Part shown: positions 11,777 to 22,262 of the stretch, one piece after another
How the letters are laid out: each line of letters begins with the position of its first letter
Numbering within the stretch: position 1 is the stretch's first letter
From: Daphnia carinata
Taxonomy: Eukaryota > Arthropoda > Branchiopoda > Diplostraca > Daphniidae
Direction: 5' to 3'
Assembly (NCBI RefSeq): GCF_022539665.2
Contig: NC_081337.1
Span: forward strand, 656,739-720,738
DNA length: 64,000 nucleotides
Notes under the pieces: generated by a model
The model's database searches: none
Told to the model about the DNA's origin: nothing
Seen by the model: the letters and a program-made list of their open reading frames with translations, nothing else
Translations under genes and position numbers: made by a program

Positions 11777-13185
11777 GATTCTAGGGAAGAATGGATGGCT
11801 GCTATTGAGCATGTTGCTGAACGGCTTCATACAGACCTGATAGCAATGATGTGGATATGCTCGTCGTTTCCGAAGAAAACGACCTAAAGGGCTCATCATC
11901 ACTGTTATCCCTATCTAACAAAATGGTTTCTTTGCCAATGGATGCAGGGAATGATGAATTTCAAATGAAATTTCTTGTAACTGGAACGTCTAATCGTCCT
12001 CATCATTCAGGGAAAAAGAAAGTGGTACGTAGTCGAAGAGAGAAAAGTATGTGGTTTATTAATAGTGAAGACGGTTTAACCATTTTTAACTATTTTTTAT
12101 TGCAATGTTGTTCCTTTTTTACCCCAATATTTGTTTGAAACAGAGGTTAGAAAATTTCGAGTTCATCAAAATGTGGGCAAAGTTATGTTTGGAAAGATGA
12201 TTCTTGGCCGAGAAAAAGGCACTGGCTACTTGTTCGCCATCAAAATCTTTAAAAAGGAAGTCATTATTGGAAAGACGAAGTTGCCCACATTCTTACGGAA
12301 AACCGCGTGCCACCACCAAATATCCTTTTTCTTTTATTGTAAAACAGTTTTCATTCAATATATTGCGCCCTTTCTCATTCATATTTTTAAAACTTCCAAA
12401 CAGGCATTAAAATATTCCTTTCAAACAGCTGAACGGTTGTGTTTCGTAATGGAATATGTTAACGGTGGTGAAATGTTTTTTTTCATCTTTCACGTGAACG
12501 AAATTTTGCTGAAGACAAAACGCGGTTTTACGGAGCGGAAATTGTTTCAGCGCTAGGTTATTTACACGATCAAGGCATTAATAGGGACCTTAAGGAAACA
12601 ACCTGATAGATAAATTGTTTTGTTTCTTGGAGTTTCACGTACGAAACGATTTTTTGTTACCAGCTGGAAAATTTGTTACTCGCAAAGATGGACACATAAA
12701 GATTGCTGACTTTGGACTTTGTAAAGAGGATACCACGTACGGAAGGACTGCCAAAACATTTGCTGAACCCCCGAGTACCTTGCCCCTGAAAGAGCTTAGA
12801 AGACGACGACTACGGGAGTGCAGTACGTTGGTGAGGCTTGGGTGTTGTCATTTATGAGCTCATTTGCGGTCACTTTCCGTTTTACGATCGGGATCGCGAC
12901 ATTCTCTTTGACCGTATTCTTTTGGAAGAAGTTAGATTCCCTCGAACACTATTGCAGGAAGCGAAAGATCTTCTTGGTGGGCTTTTAGCTAAGGATCCAC
13001 ATAAGAGATTAGGAGGCGGCCCGGAAGATTATCAAGAAATCATTCTACATCCATTTTTCCTACCGATTTCTTGTACAGATCTAGTTCAAGGGAAGGTACG
13101 TAGGCGTGCAGGTTGTATTTGAATGTTTTGATTTTACCCTGTCTCCTACACGCAGATTCCACCACCGTTCAAGCCGCAAGTGGTA
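11777..13185 (+). pseudogene. akt: Akt/PKB serine-threonine kinase gene fragment with introns
   Basis: Ordered blocks match Akt: the end of the PH domain (REEWMAAIEHVAERL), a linker, then the kinase start (LENFEFIK). After a frameshift come the glycine loop region, AIKIFKKEV with the ATP-binding lysine, ALKYSFQTAERLCFVMEY with NGGE, and a catalytic loop reading [15 protein letters not shown] (the DFG motif), [33 protein letters not shown] and [10 protein letters not shown] follow. Finally, after an intron starting GTACGTAGG, the piece PPFKPQV ends in GTAAGT. Typical GT-AG introns remain (for example about 12047-12141 and 13095-13155), so this came from genomic DNA. At least five frame changes and the loss of both gene ends make it a pseudogene. 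It is cargo of the transposon at 11071-14231. Confidence 0.85.
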
Positions 13186-13599
13186 AGTGAAAGACACCCG
13201 ATAATTTTATATTTATGCTTATGCTCAATGAGAGAAATAAACTATTTGTAAAATTGATAAAACTCTTACGAATGTTTGCGTAATCCATTTTTAATTACTT
13301 AATACTTAAATTGAAAATTTTAGGGAACTAATTCCTAAGTGTGAAATGCATGCTAAGGAATTTAAAATGCGATAAAGAAATAAATGGTATTTGAATCAAA
13401 ATTGAATTATAGTAGTTTTTTTCTTTTGTCCTTGCTTCAGACGATAGTTTGTGTAAGATTGTAATGTTATTCCTATATACATAATTCATCAAATGTTAGT
13501 AATACTGAACTAGACTTCATGATAACAAATCTCGTTCCTAGCACCCACCAAAAACCCCACGGAACTCATTCAATTTTCGTGCTTACCATGTAGGCCTAG
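13186..13599. other. AT-rich interior of Akt-bearing transposon
   Basis: No gene recognised. The right part (about 13440-13600) is related to 20880-21057 elsewhere in the window, so it belongs to the subterminal sequence of the transposon family and not to the Akt gene. Confidence 0.5.
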
Positions 13600-14231
13600 T
13601 TCTTTCCTTTGTCCACAAAAGGCAAAAACAATATTTTGCGCAAGGGCAAACAGTGTTTCATTATTAAATAAACGTTTGTTAAATTATTTTTATATAATAA
13701 TTTTCTTATTTGTCTGTGTATTAAAAGGTACTTATACGCCCTCCCAAGAATCCTCATTGAGGCACGAAGAAAAAAGGAAAAAAAAGTGAATAAGGACATT
13801 AGTAAAGGGAGGGTGATGGTAGGCCTGAAAACACCAGTAAGAAAATGTCAAATGCAAAAATCCAAATACTGTGTGAACAAAATTACTTTTCTATTAAATG
13901 AGCTCTAAAAAGCAACAGATAAAGCATATAATCATGCAAAAACATTACGAATACTAATTCAAAAACAAAAGTTCTGATGGAGTGAAAACACGTCATATTG
14001 ATAACGGTGTTTGAAGTGCAGAAACCAATATAACCCGTTCGGTTTTCTTCTTAAATATCGGACAAATAATGCTCGTTCGATTTGTGGTCTTTTTAAGATG
14101 GAGAAATAGGACAAATACCAAGGAGATATAGGACCATTATGATGGAGAAATAGGATCCTTCAAAAAATGTTTGAAGATTGGGTCCTATTTCTCCGGGTCC
14201 TATTTCTCCAGGTCCTATTTCTCCGGCTACC
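13600..14231. repeat. Terminal inverted repeat of Akt-bearing transposon, right
   Basis: Reverse complement of the repeat at 1070-1700 with high similarity over some 620 bp. It ends CTATTTCTCCGGCTACC at 14231, next to the second copy of the 9-bp duplication CTAAAGCCG. Confidence 0.85.
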
Positions 14232-14240
14232 CTAAAGCCG

Positions 14241-14880
14241 ACGTCGAGACTAGCGGCCAGTTGTCGTAGCCACAGCAAGATCGGATTCATCGCTTCAAAC
14301 GTTTCCTCCAGTTGGATATAATACTCGAAGTGATTTAGTTCTAGTACTTCTCTGTTCACCATCCTCTCCATGAGGTTTGTTGTAACATTGTTTAGTGTGG
14401 AATACTGGCCTCGCAGCTCTTTCATGAGTTTTGCGTTTGTTCTGGACTCCCAAAGTGATTTATTTACTATTGTTGCTTGCTTATCGATGATGTGGATTAC
14501 TTCTCTTTGGTTTTGAGAAACAAGTTGTATCTGACTGTTTAATTCTTCTAAATCTTTTTTTTTTTAATACTACAAACAGCCATTTCAGGATTGATCCTCC
14601 ATCGCCAACGAGACTTCGACGACTTCTTTGGTTAGTATTCAAGGCTTTTTTATGTTTGTCAATCGGTCTGCTACATTCTCCATTCCTTTTAGAATTGTTT
14701 GCGTTCTGCTAGCAATTCTTCTGCCCGCTATTCGTTATTGTGATCGTGAGCCCTCATTCTTCCATTTTTCTGCCACTTTTTGTTGCTCGCATATCTTCTG
14801 TTTTAAGTATGCTGTTGCTGTATCGGCTAATCCCAAGTCGAGATCTGTTACAATGGTTCACGATGATTCACTGAATGCAA
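14241..14880 (-). pseudogene. gypsy-A env, N-terminal half
   Basis: Downstream of pol on the minus strand, helical heptad-rich sequence (for example LRGQYSTLNNVTTNLMERM and LEETFEAMNPILLWLRQL) matches the central part of F-type envelopes of insect-type errantiviruses and parallels gypsy-D env. Stops and frameshifts occur at about 14520-14750. The reading ends at DVGF, exactly where the transposon inserted, and resumes at 11061 with the next residues of the same frame. Confidence 0.7.
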
Positions 14881-16229
14881 CATCAGTTTGTTTGAATATG
14901 GCATTTTCCCTTAGGATTAACGAATTGCTTGATAGTGGTCCCAGCAGAAAAATGAGAAACGGCACCAGTAAAGTTAGATACCAGGCTGGAGGTCTTCCGC
15001 TACGGATGGGTCTTCTGGTTGAAGTTGGCATGATTAATTCCGGAGTGGGCGTGACCACATCGTTTTCTTCTATGTCTGGTGACGCACTGCTTTGTTCAAT
15101 TGGTGTTTCTTCTGGATCAGCCTGAGGTTGTGGATCACTTGAAGCAGGTATATCTTGTACTTCTTTTTCTTGATGATTTTCACCTTCTTTCTCTGAAGCT
15201 TCTTTGGTGATGCCAGGACCCGACACAGCTTCGTGGAATGATTTCATCCGCACTACGTGAACGATATCTGTTTTCCCTCGGCCAGTTGCCGATATCACTT
15301 CATAGTTCACTGGTGTGGTTTGTCTCAACACTTTGAATGGTCCTAGCCAACGAGGAAGAAGTTTTTCTGATTTTCCCATTTTGCACACAGGCTTGTAGAC
15401 CAACACCAAATCTCCTTCTCTGAATGACAATTCGCTATGGCGTGCATCGTAGGTTTCTTTTTGTTTTTGTTGTATTCGCTCTATTCTAATTCTCATTTTT
15501 TCTCTAGCTGCTGGTAAGTCAGCTATTAGACGTTCTGCATATCCCACTGCTGCTTCTTCTTCTTCCAGCAAAGGGTTTGGAACTGCTTCCAAATCCAAAT
15601 CGATGGGAAGTCTGGGCTCACGTCCTTAGAGGAGAAAGATTGGTGAGTATCCTGTAGATTCTTGTCTGTCTGTGTTGTATGCGAAGCAAACATACTGCAA
15701 GGTTTCGTCCCAATCTCGTTGATCGTTGCTGACGTACATTGACAGCATTATAGCCAACGTATGGTTTATCCTCTCCACTGCTCCATTTGCTTCGGGGTGA
15801 TAACTGGAAGTCGTCTTGTGGTTGTTAAGTAGTCTCTTGACGACAGCTTGAGTTAGATCGGCAATGAAACACTTTCCTCGCTCCGTTATAATTTGCTCTG
15901 GAGCCCCATGGCGCAGGAAAATTTGATGAACGAAGAATTTTTCAACGTCTTCTGCCTCTCCAGTGGGCATGACTTTTAACTCAACCCATTTGGTTAAGTA
16001 ACCAACTGCCACTATAATCATTCTGTTTACTTTTGTGGAGAGTGGAAATGGCCCTAGAAGGTCCATTCCTAATCTTTGAAATGGTCTTTCCAATTTAAAG
16101 AACTTGCAGAAGCCCTGGAGGATCTGGGACTCCTTTTCTGCCTTGACAATGTGCGCAGCTCTACACATGGCGAACTACGTCTAGTGTCATCTTCGGACAG
16201 TAGAAACGATCACAAATTTTATTTAGTGT
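14858..16229 (-). pseudogene. gypsy-A integrase core and C-terminal domain, fused to env leader
   Basis: ORF 16168-15626 carries the integrase core (GMDLLGPFP, ERGKCFI in place of the usual SDxGxxF, and ANGAVERINHTL with the catalytic E). ORF 15598-14858 carries the C-terminal GPY/F-type domain (LPRWLGPFKVLRQTTPVNYEV) and a proline-rich tail. It then runs on without a stop into a hydrophobic leader (YLTLLVPFLIFLLG) that looks like the env signal peptide. In gypsy-D the same junction has a stop followed at once by the env ATG. The break between the two ORFs is a small frameshift near 15610-15630. Confidence 0.8.
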
Positions 16230-17041
16230 AGGGGAGACTGGGGTGATTTGGGACACCTTTTGTTTTTGTTCCATAACTCCTTCACAAATTGCTTGATTTT
16301 ATTTTTGACTGGATTTATATTTTTGTTGTACCTTTCTTTACCTCCGTGTTTTTTTCCCGATTTTTATAATAAATAATTTACGTTTTACAGATTTTTAAAG
16401 TTTGGAAAAATTTGAGGGAGGAGCCTATGGTGTTGGGTGAATTGGGACACCAGGGTGGGTGATGTGGGACACCCTAAGTTTATACTCATAAAATACATTT
16501 AAAAAATTGTAATAAATCAGTAGGATACTACTAGATATACTCTTTTTTTTAAAAAAGTAAGTTAGTTAGAAATGTAACTTTTTTACTAATTAATGCAACG
16601 CTGTTTTTGTAGCTCCGCCTTTAACTCCACCCACTACTGTTCAATTTCAGGCACATTTGCTGTCCCAACTAGCCCCAAAAAAGTCTTTTGGTAAAAATAC
16701 AATTTCCCCTCAAAATAATGGTCCTAAAATTAAATTTTTTTTTGCAAACGATAGAGAAATGAATAGACTACCTGTTTGTATGTATAAAATATTAACTACT
16801 TGTAGTATTGTGAAGAAAAACACTAAATGGCGGCGAAAAATTTAAGGAAAAAAATACCGTTTTTTAAATTTTCTACATAACTTTCGTATTTTTTCACATA
16901 TTCGTTTAAAACTTTTACCCTAAATAGGAAACACAAATACTAATAACATATATTTTTTTTGAAATTTTAAATCAATTACTTCTATTTTTCCTCTAGCTGT
17001 CCCACTTCACCCACTGTCCCGGCTCACCCCAGTCTCCCCTA
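16230..17041. mobile_element. TA-flanked MITE in gypsy-A integrase
   Basis: An 812-bp AT-rich insertion with inverted ends TAGGGGAGACTGGGGTGA (left) and its reverse complement (right, differing slightly inside). TA at both outer ends fits a TA target duplication, as in Tc1/mariner-type elements. It splits the integrase zinc-binding region of gypsy-A; coding similarity resumes on both sides (HGISR on one side and LNKICDRFYCPKM on the other). No transposase is visible. Confidence 0.85.
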
Positions 17042-17770
17042 CGGCTGATGCCGTGATGGCCGGAGACAACGTCGTCATGGTATGCGTATAGGATTCTCTC
17101 ACGGTAGTCAACAGGTACGCATAATCTTCTGTAACTTTTTCCATCCTTTATGGTTTCTTTGTAGAGTTTTCCATTGTTCATGACGATATTTTTAAATCTC
17201 CGTTCTCCACTTTGGAGTTTCTGGACGAGCCGATTCCAATTAGTGCAGGTTTTTTGTTTGTCTGCTAGGGCATCACTTTCTTCTTCGGAGAGTATTGGGT
17301 CCTCAGTTAGCGCCCCGACCACGAAACAGTGGTCATGTTCTAACTCTTCTGTTTTTGGTAATTGGTGTCTTGAAAGACAATCTGCATTGTCGTGCGTTTT
17401 CCCACTACGATATACAATCGTCATATCGTATTCTTGTAGCGGCAGGCTTCAACGTGCTAAACGGCCTGCGAGGTCTAAATTTTGCTCATCAGCCAACACA
17501 GAGCTTGGTGATCTGTGACGACTTTCATTGTGCAGCCCCACACAAAACATCTGAACTTTGAGAGACACCACACTAGTGCGAGACATTCTTTTTCAGTTAT
17601 CGAATAGTTCACTGCTGAGTTGGTCAGTATTCGGCTGGCGTATGCTATGGGACGTTCTGCTTCTTCTATGCGCTGGGCTAGTACACCTCCTATCCCGTGT
17701 CCGCAGGCATCAGAAAAAATTTCCATTTGGCAAGTCGTAGTTGGGATGGGCCAAAACTGGAGCTGAGGTG
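17042..17770 (-). pseudogene. gypsy-A RNase H and integrase N-terminus
   Basis: ORF 17726-17475 has the RNase H start (FSDACGHGIGGVLAQ, RPIAYASRILTNSE-like, KECLALVWCLSKFR). ORF 17424-16993 continues with a TIVYRSGKTHDNADCLSR block and the integrase zinc-binding region (YHDDVVSGHHGISR). A frameshift lies near 17430-17475. The MITE at 16230-17041 interrupts the integrase part. Confidence 0.8.
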
Positions 17771-18377
17771 AGCGCTTTTTTCAGGGCATTGAAACTGTTA
17801 GCCTGATCTTATCCCCATACGAACGGAATTTCTTTCTTCGTGAGTGACGTGAGTGGGCGTGCAATTGAAGCGAAACCTTGGATATAACGTCTGCAGTACG
17901 AACATAGGCCCAAAAACTTTGCACTCGCTTAACTTTGTTTGCTGTTGAATCGCCTTTACTAGGTGATGGGAAATTTGAGACTGCGTCGAGCTTTTCAGGA
18001 TCTGGTGCTACACCGTCTTTCGAAATCAGATGTCCTGAACAGAGTGCTCTAGGAATGAGCAATTTACCACTTTAGTTTCAAACCAGCTTAAACAAGGCAA
18101 CCGAGCACTAAGCGAAGTCCTTCCAAGTGTTGTTGGAAGGTTGCTGAGTAAATTATGACGTCATCCAGGTATATAAGACATGTCGTCCAGCGAAGTCCAG
18201 CCAAAATAATATCCATGGCTATCTGAAAGATGCCAGGGGAAATAGTTAGACCAAAAAGGAGAGTGCGGAACTGGTACAATCCATCTTCAGTGATTCCGCA
18301 TCCTTCCACATGATTTTGAATCACAGCTCTTTCCTTCCAGGCACTTTTGTGGGATAGAGACAGTGGTAACCCCCGTC
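17771..18377 (-). pseudogene. gypsy-A reverse transcriptase fragment
   Basis: ORF 18324-18088 shows gypsy RT motifs GLYQFRTLLFGLTISPGIFQ and the catalytic box CLIYLDDVIIYS. The thumb and connection continue in a broken frame to 17781 (HLISKDGVAPDPEKLDAV). The N-terminal third of RT, protease and gag are absent; the right end is cut by the repeat beginning about 18378. Confidence 0.8.
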
Positions 18378-18700
18378 ATAAGTACCTAGAGGTTTCGACA
18401 GACGTACCCAGACAGACATACCTTTACAGAAAATGGAAAAACATCTCCCGTCAAAGCTACCCCGACATATGTACCCAATAAAAAATTTAAAAACGCTCCT
18501 GTCACAGCTACCCCTTTAAAAATTTATTTAAAAAAAAGTCGTCTTATATACCCATTTGTTTAACTGAGACAGACAAACCTACCCCTTCGCTGAACACTGA
18601 TCGACATAACTACCCTTTCGATTAATACAGTGCGACAAACCTATCCCTTAGATTGAAATGGCAAAGAAACACCTTACTGACCCTGCAGATTAAACACAAT
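18378..18700. repeat. Degenerate GACA..TACCC-unit repeat
   Basis: About 320 bp with irregular variants of a GACAGACnTACCC-like unit (GACAGACGTACCC, GACAGACATACC, GACAAACCTACCCC, GACATAACTACCC). Like the tracts at 1070 and 4015, it stands exactly at an edge where a gypsy element is cut, so it is probably an end of another insertion. Confidence 0.6.
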
Positions 18701-18897
18701 AAACGAACGTGAACATGTCGTTCTTCTTTCTAAATCCTAGTTTTGATTTTATCTAACGTATTACGCGATTTTCTATAATTTGATATTTAATACGCATGTA
18801 GTCCCCTTTGCTAATGTTGTCGTGTTTTAGCTCTTTTTTCTAAGCTCGTCGTGTATTGATTTTATAGCGCTTTTTATATATTTTCTTTTTTGTTTTC

Positions 18898-19056
18898 AGG
18901 CATGGACACATAGCGTTCTATCGGAAGGGAAAAAGTAGGTATCAGAACACTGATGCCGAGGACGATGTGAAAGATCAAACGATAATCATTGGCGTTCAAG
19001 GTGTTATCGCTTTCGGCCGTTCGACAAAGGATTTTAAGTTACATTTCGTACGTAGT
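18898..19056 (+). other. Possible captured host exon
   Basis: A good acceptor (TTTTGTTTTCAG) is followed by an open stretch starting HGHIAFYRKGKSRYQ and ending in a TAG near 19056. No family recognised. Its place behind a foldback-like repeat tract parallels the JADE and Akt fragments, but it could equally be chance. Confidence 0.25.
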
Positions 19057-19349
19057 TAGCAAAACAAAGAGAAGATGGCGTAAGCTAGGCTCTATATCAA
19101 TCCTTTGCACCACAGGATTCAAGAAACAAACAGCAGATGGCGCGTCATACAAGATTCAACGAGTGAAAATCTTATGTTTCGTGGGCGAGAAGAGCATGTT
19201 TAAGTGTCAAAATTTTAGAAACCAAAGACTCTACGAGAGCACAACAATTAAAATAGTTTGTAGGGAAGAAGCGTCCTTTTTTCCCGTTTCTTTTTTTGAA
19301 AAGGGCACTGAAATAATAGCGTTGCTTTTTTAGCACTGTAACCCAATTT

Positions 19350-19422
19350 CTCCCCGTCGGGGAATTGAACCCCCGGTCTCCCGCGTGACAGGTGGGGATA
19401 CTGACCACTATACTGCCGAGGA
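19350..19422 (-). tRNA. tRNA-Asp(GTC): tRNA-Asp (GTC)
   Basis: On the minus strand: TCCTCGGCAGTATAGTGGTC in the 5' half, anticodon arm with GTC (CCTGTCACGCGGG), and a T arm with GGTTCAATTCC. It is 73 nt, one base longer than usual because of an extra G beside the T stem, and the seventh acceptor pair is G-A. The gene may be weak or decayed. Its 50-bp 3' context, beyond 19422 on the plus strand, recurs beside the interrupted tRNA-Asp at 32739. Confidence 0.85.
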
Positions 19423-19472
19423 CGTGACTTGTAGTCACGAATCCCTATAAGAGTCTCTAAGCAGCTTAAACC
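19423..19472. repeat. Flank shared with the interrupted tRNA-Asp at 32.7 kb
   Basis: The 50 bp starting CGTGACTTGTAGTCACGAAT are identical at 32760-32809, so the two tRNA-Asp loci are duplicates. They contain a short palindrome (GTGACTTGTAGTCAC). Confidence 0.9.
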
Positions 19473-19473
19473 T

Positions 19474-19570
19474 AGATTTGTTTACATTAGACCTCGATAA
19501 TATATTTACATTTTATCCGACATAATCGGGGTTATTTTATCAAGAATTCCTATTTTATCCTGTTTTATCC
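19474..19570. repeat. Repeat shared with MITE at 48572-48731
   Basis: About 95 bp (TTTACATTAGACC, CGATAATATATTTACAT, ATCCGACATAATCGGGGT) match the interior of the 48572-48731 element closely. The terminal inverted repeats of that element are not evident here. Confidence 0.75.
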
Positions 19571-19757
19571 ATTTCTGGATTTTTTCATCTCCATTTATAT
19601 TTATTTTGGGGTATTGTTATTAGTATTTTCAGTTTTTTGTTTATTCAGTATTTTCATTTTTATTAGTAGTTGTTATTGGTATTTTTCTTAGTAGTATTGG
19701 GTTTTTCTGGATTTTAAAGTATCTCGTTTATGTAACTGGTCACTGGGGTAGTAATCA

Positions 19758-20500
19758 ATGGCAGAGGATGGAGCATCTAGTAGTAGAAATGCTACTACAG
19801 TAAGACTCCATGGAAGCAAAATAAAAATTCCTGTTCCTCTGCCAAACATTTTACGATGTGGGGAGCCTACATGCCGAGGTGAGAGGGGAAACGGGCCCTG
19901 GTCAGGGGAACGTAGGAAACAATTGACGGAGAAACACATCAAAGAAGGCCATTCCAGAAGATCCTATAAGGAAAAATAAGAAAAATGACTTCCAAAATTG
20001 TGAAACTTTCAAAAACCACCAAGGCAGCACCTGTGTCAGCAACCTCTGATCATACAGAGTTTCTCAAAACAGAAATTTCTAAGCCAAGAATAACAAGTAC
20101 ACTGCCAAAGCCAATTTTTAACAGTGAAGGCTGCCTGGTTTGCAGCAAATTTGGTTTTGGAGAACTAATTACTCCTTTACCCATTCTGAAAAAGACTCTT
20201 TCGATCCAAAAGCAGCAATGATTAAAATAAAACAAACGTCAAAGAAAAAGTGAAAATCTTGGAAGGCAAAGGTGAAGTTGAGAAGGCAAGAAGCATTGAA
20301 GGGAAACAGGCATGGGAAGGTTCTCTGCAAAGAGCTGAAGGTGTTAGGGTAAACTTTCAATTTGACAAAAAAAAATTTAAGATCTTCGAAAATGTTAACC
20401 TTTCTGTGTTACAATAGGTAAATGACGATGTGAATTGCTTGCTAAATAAATTTAAAAACGCGATAAAACCAAATCACAAAGTAAAAATAAGTGGACCAAT
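19758..20500 (+). pseudogene. Probable 5' end (N-terminal zinc finger) of a LINE ORF
   Basis: ORF 19758-19979 has CGEPTCRGERGNGPW followed by HIKEGH, a C-C-H-H spacing typical of the N-terminal zinc fingers of R2/NeSL-type non-LTR proteins. ORF 19985-20221 has a second cysteine pair (CLVCSKF). Further coding-like lysine-rich sequence to about 20500 is broken by stops. It stands shortly after a tRNA-Asp gene, and the R2-type LINE at 30-32.7 kb ends in a tRNA-Asp; they could be two ends of one family. No RT is present here. Confidence 0.45.
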
Positions 20501-20859
20501 GCATTGAAGAACAGAAAAGGAGAAAAGCTAACATTAAGAAACATGAAAAGAAAGAACCCAAACTAATGAAATAAGGCCAATTTATCGTATTAATGAGCGA
20601 TACTGACTCTTGGATGAGTTAACTCGTGTTCTATTATGTCCAAAACGTGTTATAGTTTTGTATTAAAATACACTGGCATGCTTTCCATGTTCGTGGAAAA
20701 TTTTAAGTAACAAATCTTTGATTCATTTAAAAAGGTTTAATGGCTTAATCATAAACATTAACCACAGACACATCACATTAATCAACTTAACATTAATCAC
20801 AGACTCAAAAAAAAAAGGTCTTTCATGGTGGAAAATAATTAAAATTGATTTTTCATTAT
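20501..20859. other. AT-rich stretch without recognised feature
   Basis: Low-complexity AT-rich sequence with only short ORFs. Nothing recognised. Confidence 0.3.
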
Positions 20860-21057
20860 TAGTAACTTTGTTAGCATCAAGACATAAGATTTTAATATTA
20901 TTCCTATAAACATTATTTATCAAATGTTAATAATAATGAACTAGCCTACATGTAAACATATAATAGTTTTCAACATCCGCCAAAAGTCCCTCAACCCTAT
21001 TTCTATTGGCGTTCATGCATGTAGTTCTTTCCTTTGTCCGCGAGAGGCACTGTAACT
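20860..21057. repeat. Subterminal fragment of the foldback transposon family
   Basis: Matches 13440-13620 inside the Akt-bearing transposon (ATTATTCCTATA, ATCAAATGTTA, ATGTAGTTCTTTCCTTTGTCC-like blocks). It ends abruptly where gypsy-B pol begins, so one interrupted the other. Confidence 0.65.
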
Positions 21058-21129
21058 AGAGTAAGCATTTGGCTTTTTCTGCGTCAGTAGGGATAGGGCT
21101 AAAAGCATAGTACACCACGAACCAGTCGT

Positions 21130-22262
21130 CTTTATCTATGCTTCACCTGTAGTTTTAGTTGAGAAAAAAAGTGGAGAAGTCAGGTTTTGCGTCGATTATC
21201 GAAAATTAAATAGTATTACAAAGAAAGATTCGTTATCTATGCCAAGGATAGATGAAACATTGGATAAATTGTATGGGAAGAAATTTTTCACTACTCTCGA
21301 TTTAGCTGCTGGATATTGGCAAATTCGGGTAGAAGAGCCAGCTATAGAAAAAACAGCATTTGTTGTAGAAAATAATCTTTACGAATTTAAGCGTATGGCA
21401 TTTGGCTTGTGCAATGCACCTGCCACATTTCAAAGACTAATGAATTATGTACTGAAAGACGTTTTGGGAAGTAAGGCATTAGTTTATTTGGATGATCTTT
21501 TCTGATAATTTCGAAGACCATTTGAGGGATATTCGTGAAGTTTTTCAACTGTTACAGGATGCAAATTTAAAATTAAAACTTAAAAAATGCCAGTTTATTA
21601 AACGATCGGTAAATTATTTAGGCCATGTTATTTCGACTGAAGGAATTAAGCCAGATCCAGGGAAAATCGATAAAACAGTGAATTATAAAAAAACCTTCTT
21701 CTGTAGACGAAGCGAGATCATTTTTGGGATTAGCCGGATATTATAGGAGATTTATTCAAAATATTGGATCAATTGCTAAACCATTGACCAGATTAACTCA
21801 TAAAAATCTTAGCAGAAAACCTTTTGTTTGGGGTACTGAGGAGCAAGCTGCCTTTGAAAAATTGCGAACTTCTCTAGTTACGCCCCCAGTATTAGTTTAC
21901 CCCAATTTCAATGAAAAATTTTTACTTTTCACGGACGCATGTGATTATGGAATAGGAGTGGTACTTTCGCAGATACAAAATGGCCACGAACATCCGATAG
22001 CCTATTCTAGTAGACAATTAACGAAAGCTGAGATGAAATATGCCACTACAGAAAAAGAAGCTTTAGCAGAGATTGATGCGATTAAACATTTTATACATTA
22101 TCTTTTGGATTAGCCATTTGAAATTATTAGTGATCATCGTCCATTACAGTGGCTTAAGGATCAAAAAGATAATAATGGGAGATTAGGACGATGGGCTATA
22201 TTATTAGCTGCGACCAATTATGAATTAAATTATAGGCCTGGTCGTATTCACCAAAATGCTGA
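21130..22262 (+). pseudogene. gypsy-B reverse transcriptase and RNase H
   Basis: RT motifs in order: VRFCVDYRKLN, FTTLDLAAGYWQI, RMAFGLCNAPATFQ and the catalytic ALVYLDD. A frameshift at about 21500 right after YLDD, another near 21690-21730 and a stop at 22111 break the frame. RNase H shows LFTDACDYGIGVVLSQ and EKEALAEIDAIKHF, and the far end reads PGRIHQNADCLSR. Confidence 0.85.

Larger units (their letters stand above)
11071..14231 (+). mobile_element. Non-autonomous DNA transposon carrying an Akt gene fragment
   Basis: A 3161-bp insertion flanked by the 9-bp direct repeat CTAAAGCCG (11062-11070 and 14232-14240), which interrupts the env gene of gypsy-A. The ends are inverted repeats: left GATTGCCGGAGAAATAGG, right (reverse complement) GGTAGCCGGAGAAATAGG. 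The repeats continue inward for about 600 bp with GGAGAAATAGGACC units. Between them lies an Akt pseudogene with introns. No transposase is seen. A 9-bp duplication, long terminal repeats and captured gene pieces are typical of Mutator-like (Pack-MULE) elements; the superfamily is an inference. Confidence 0.85.
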
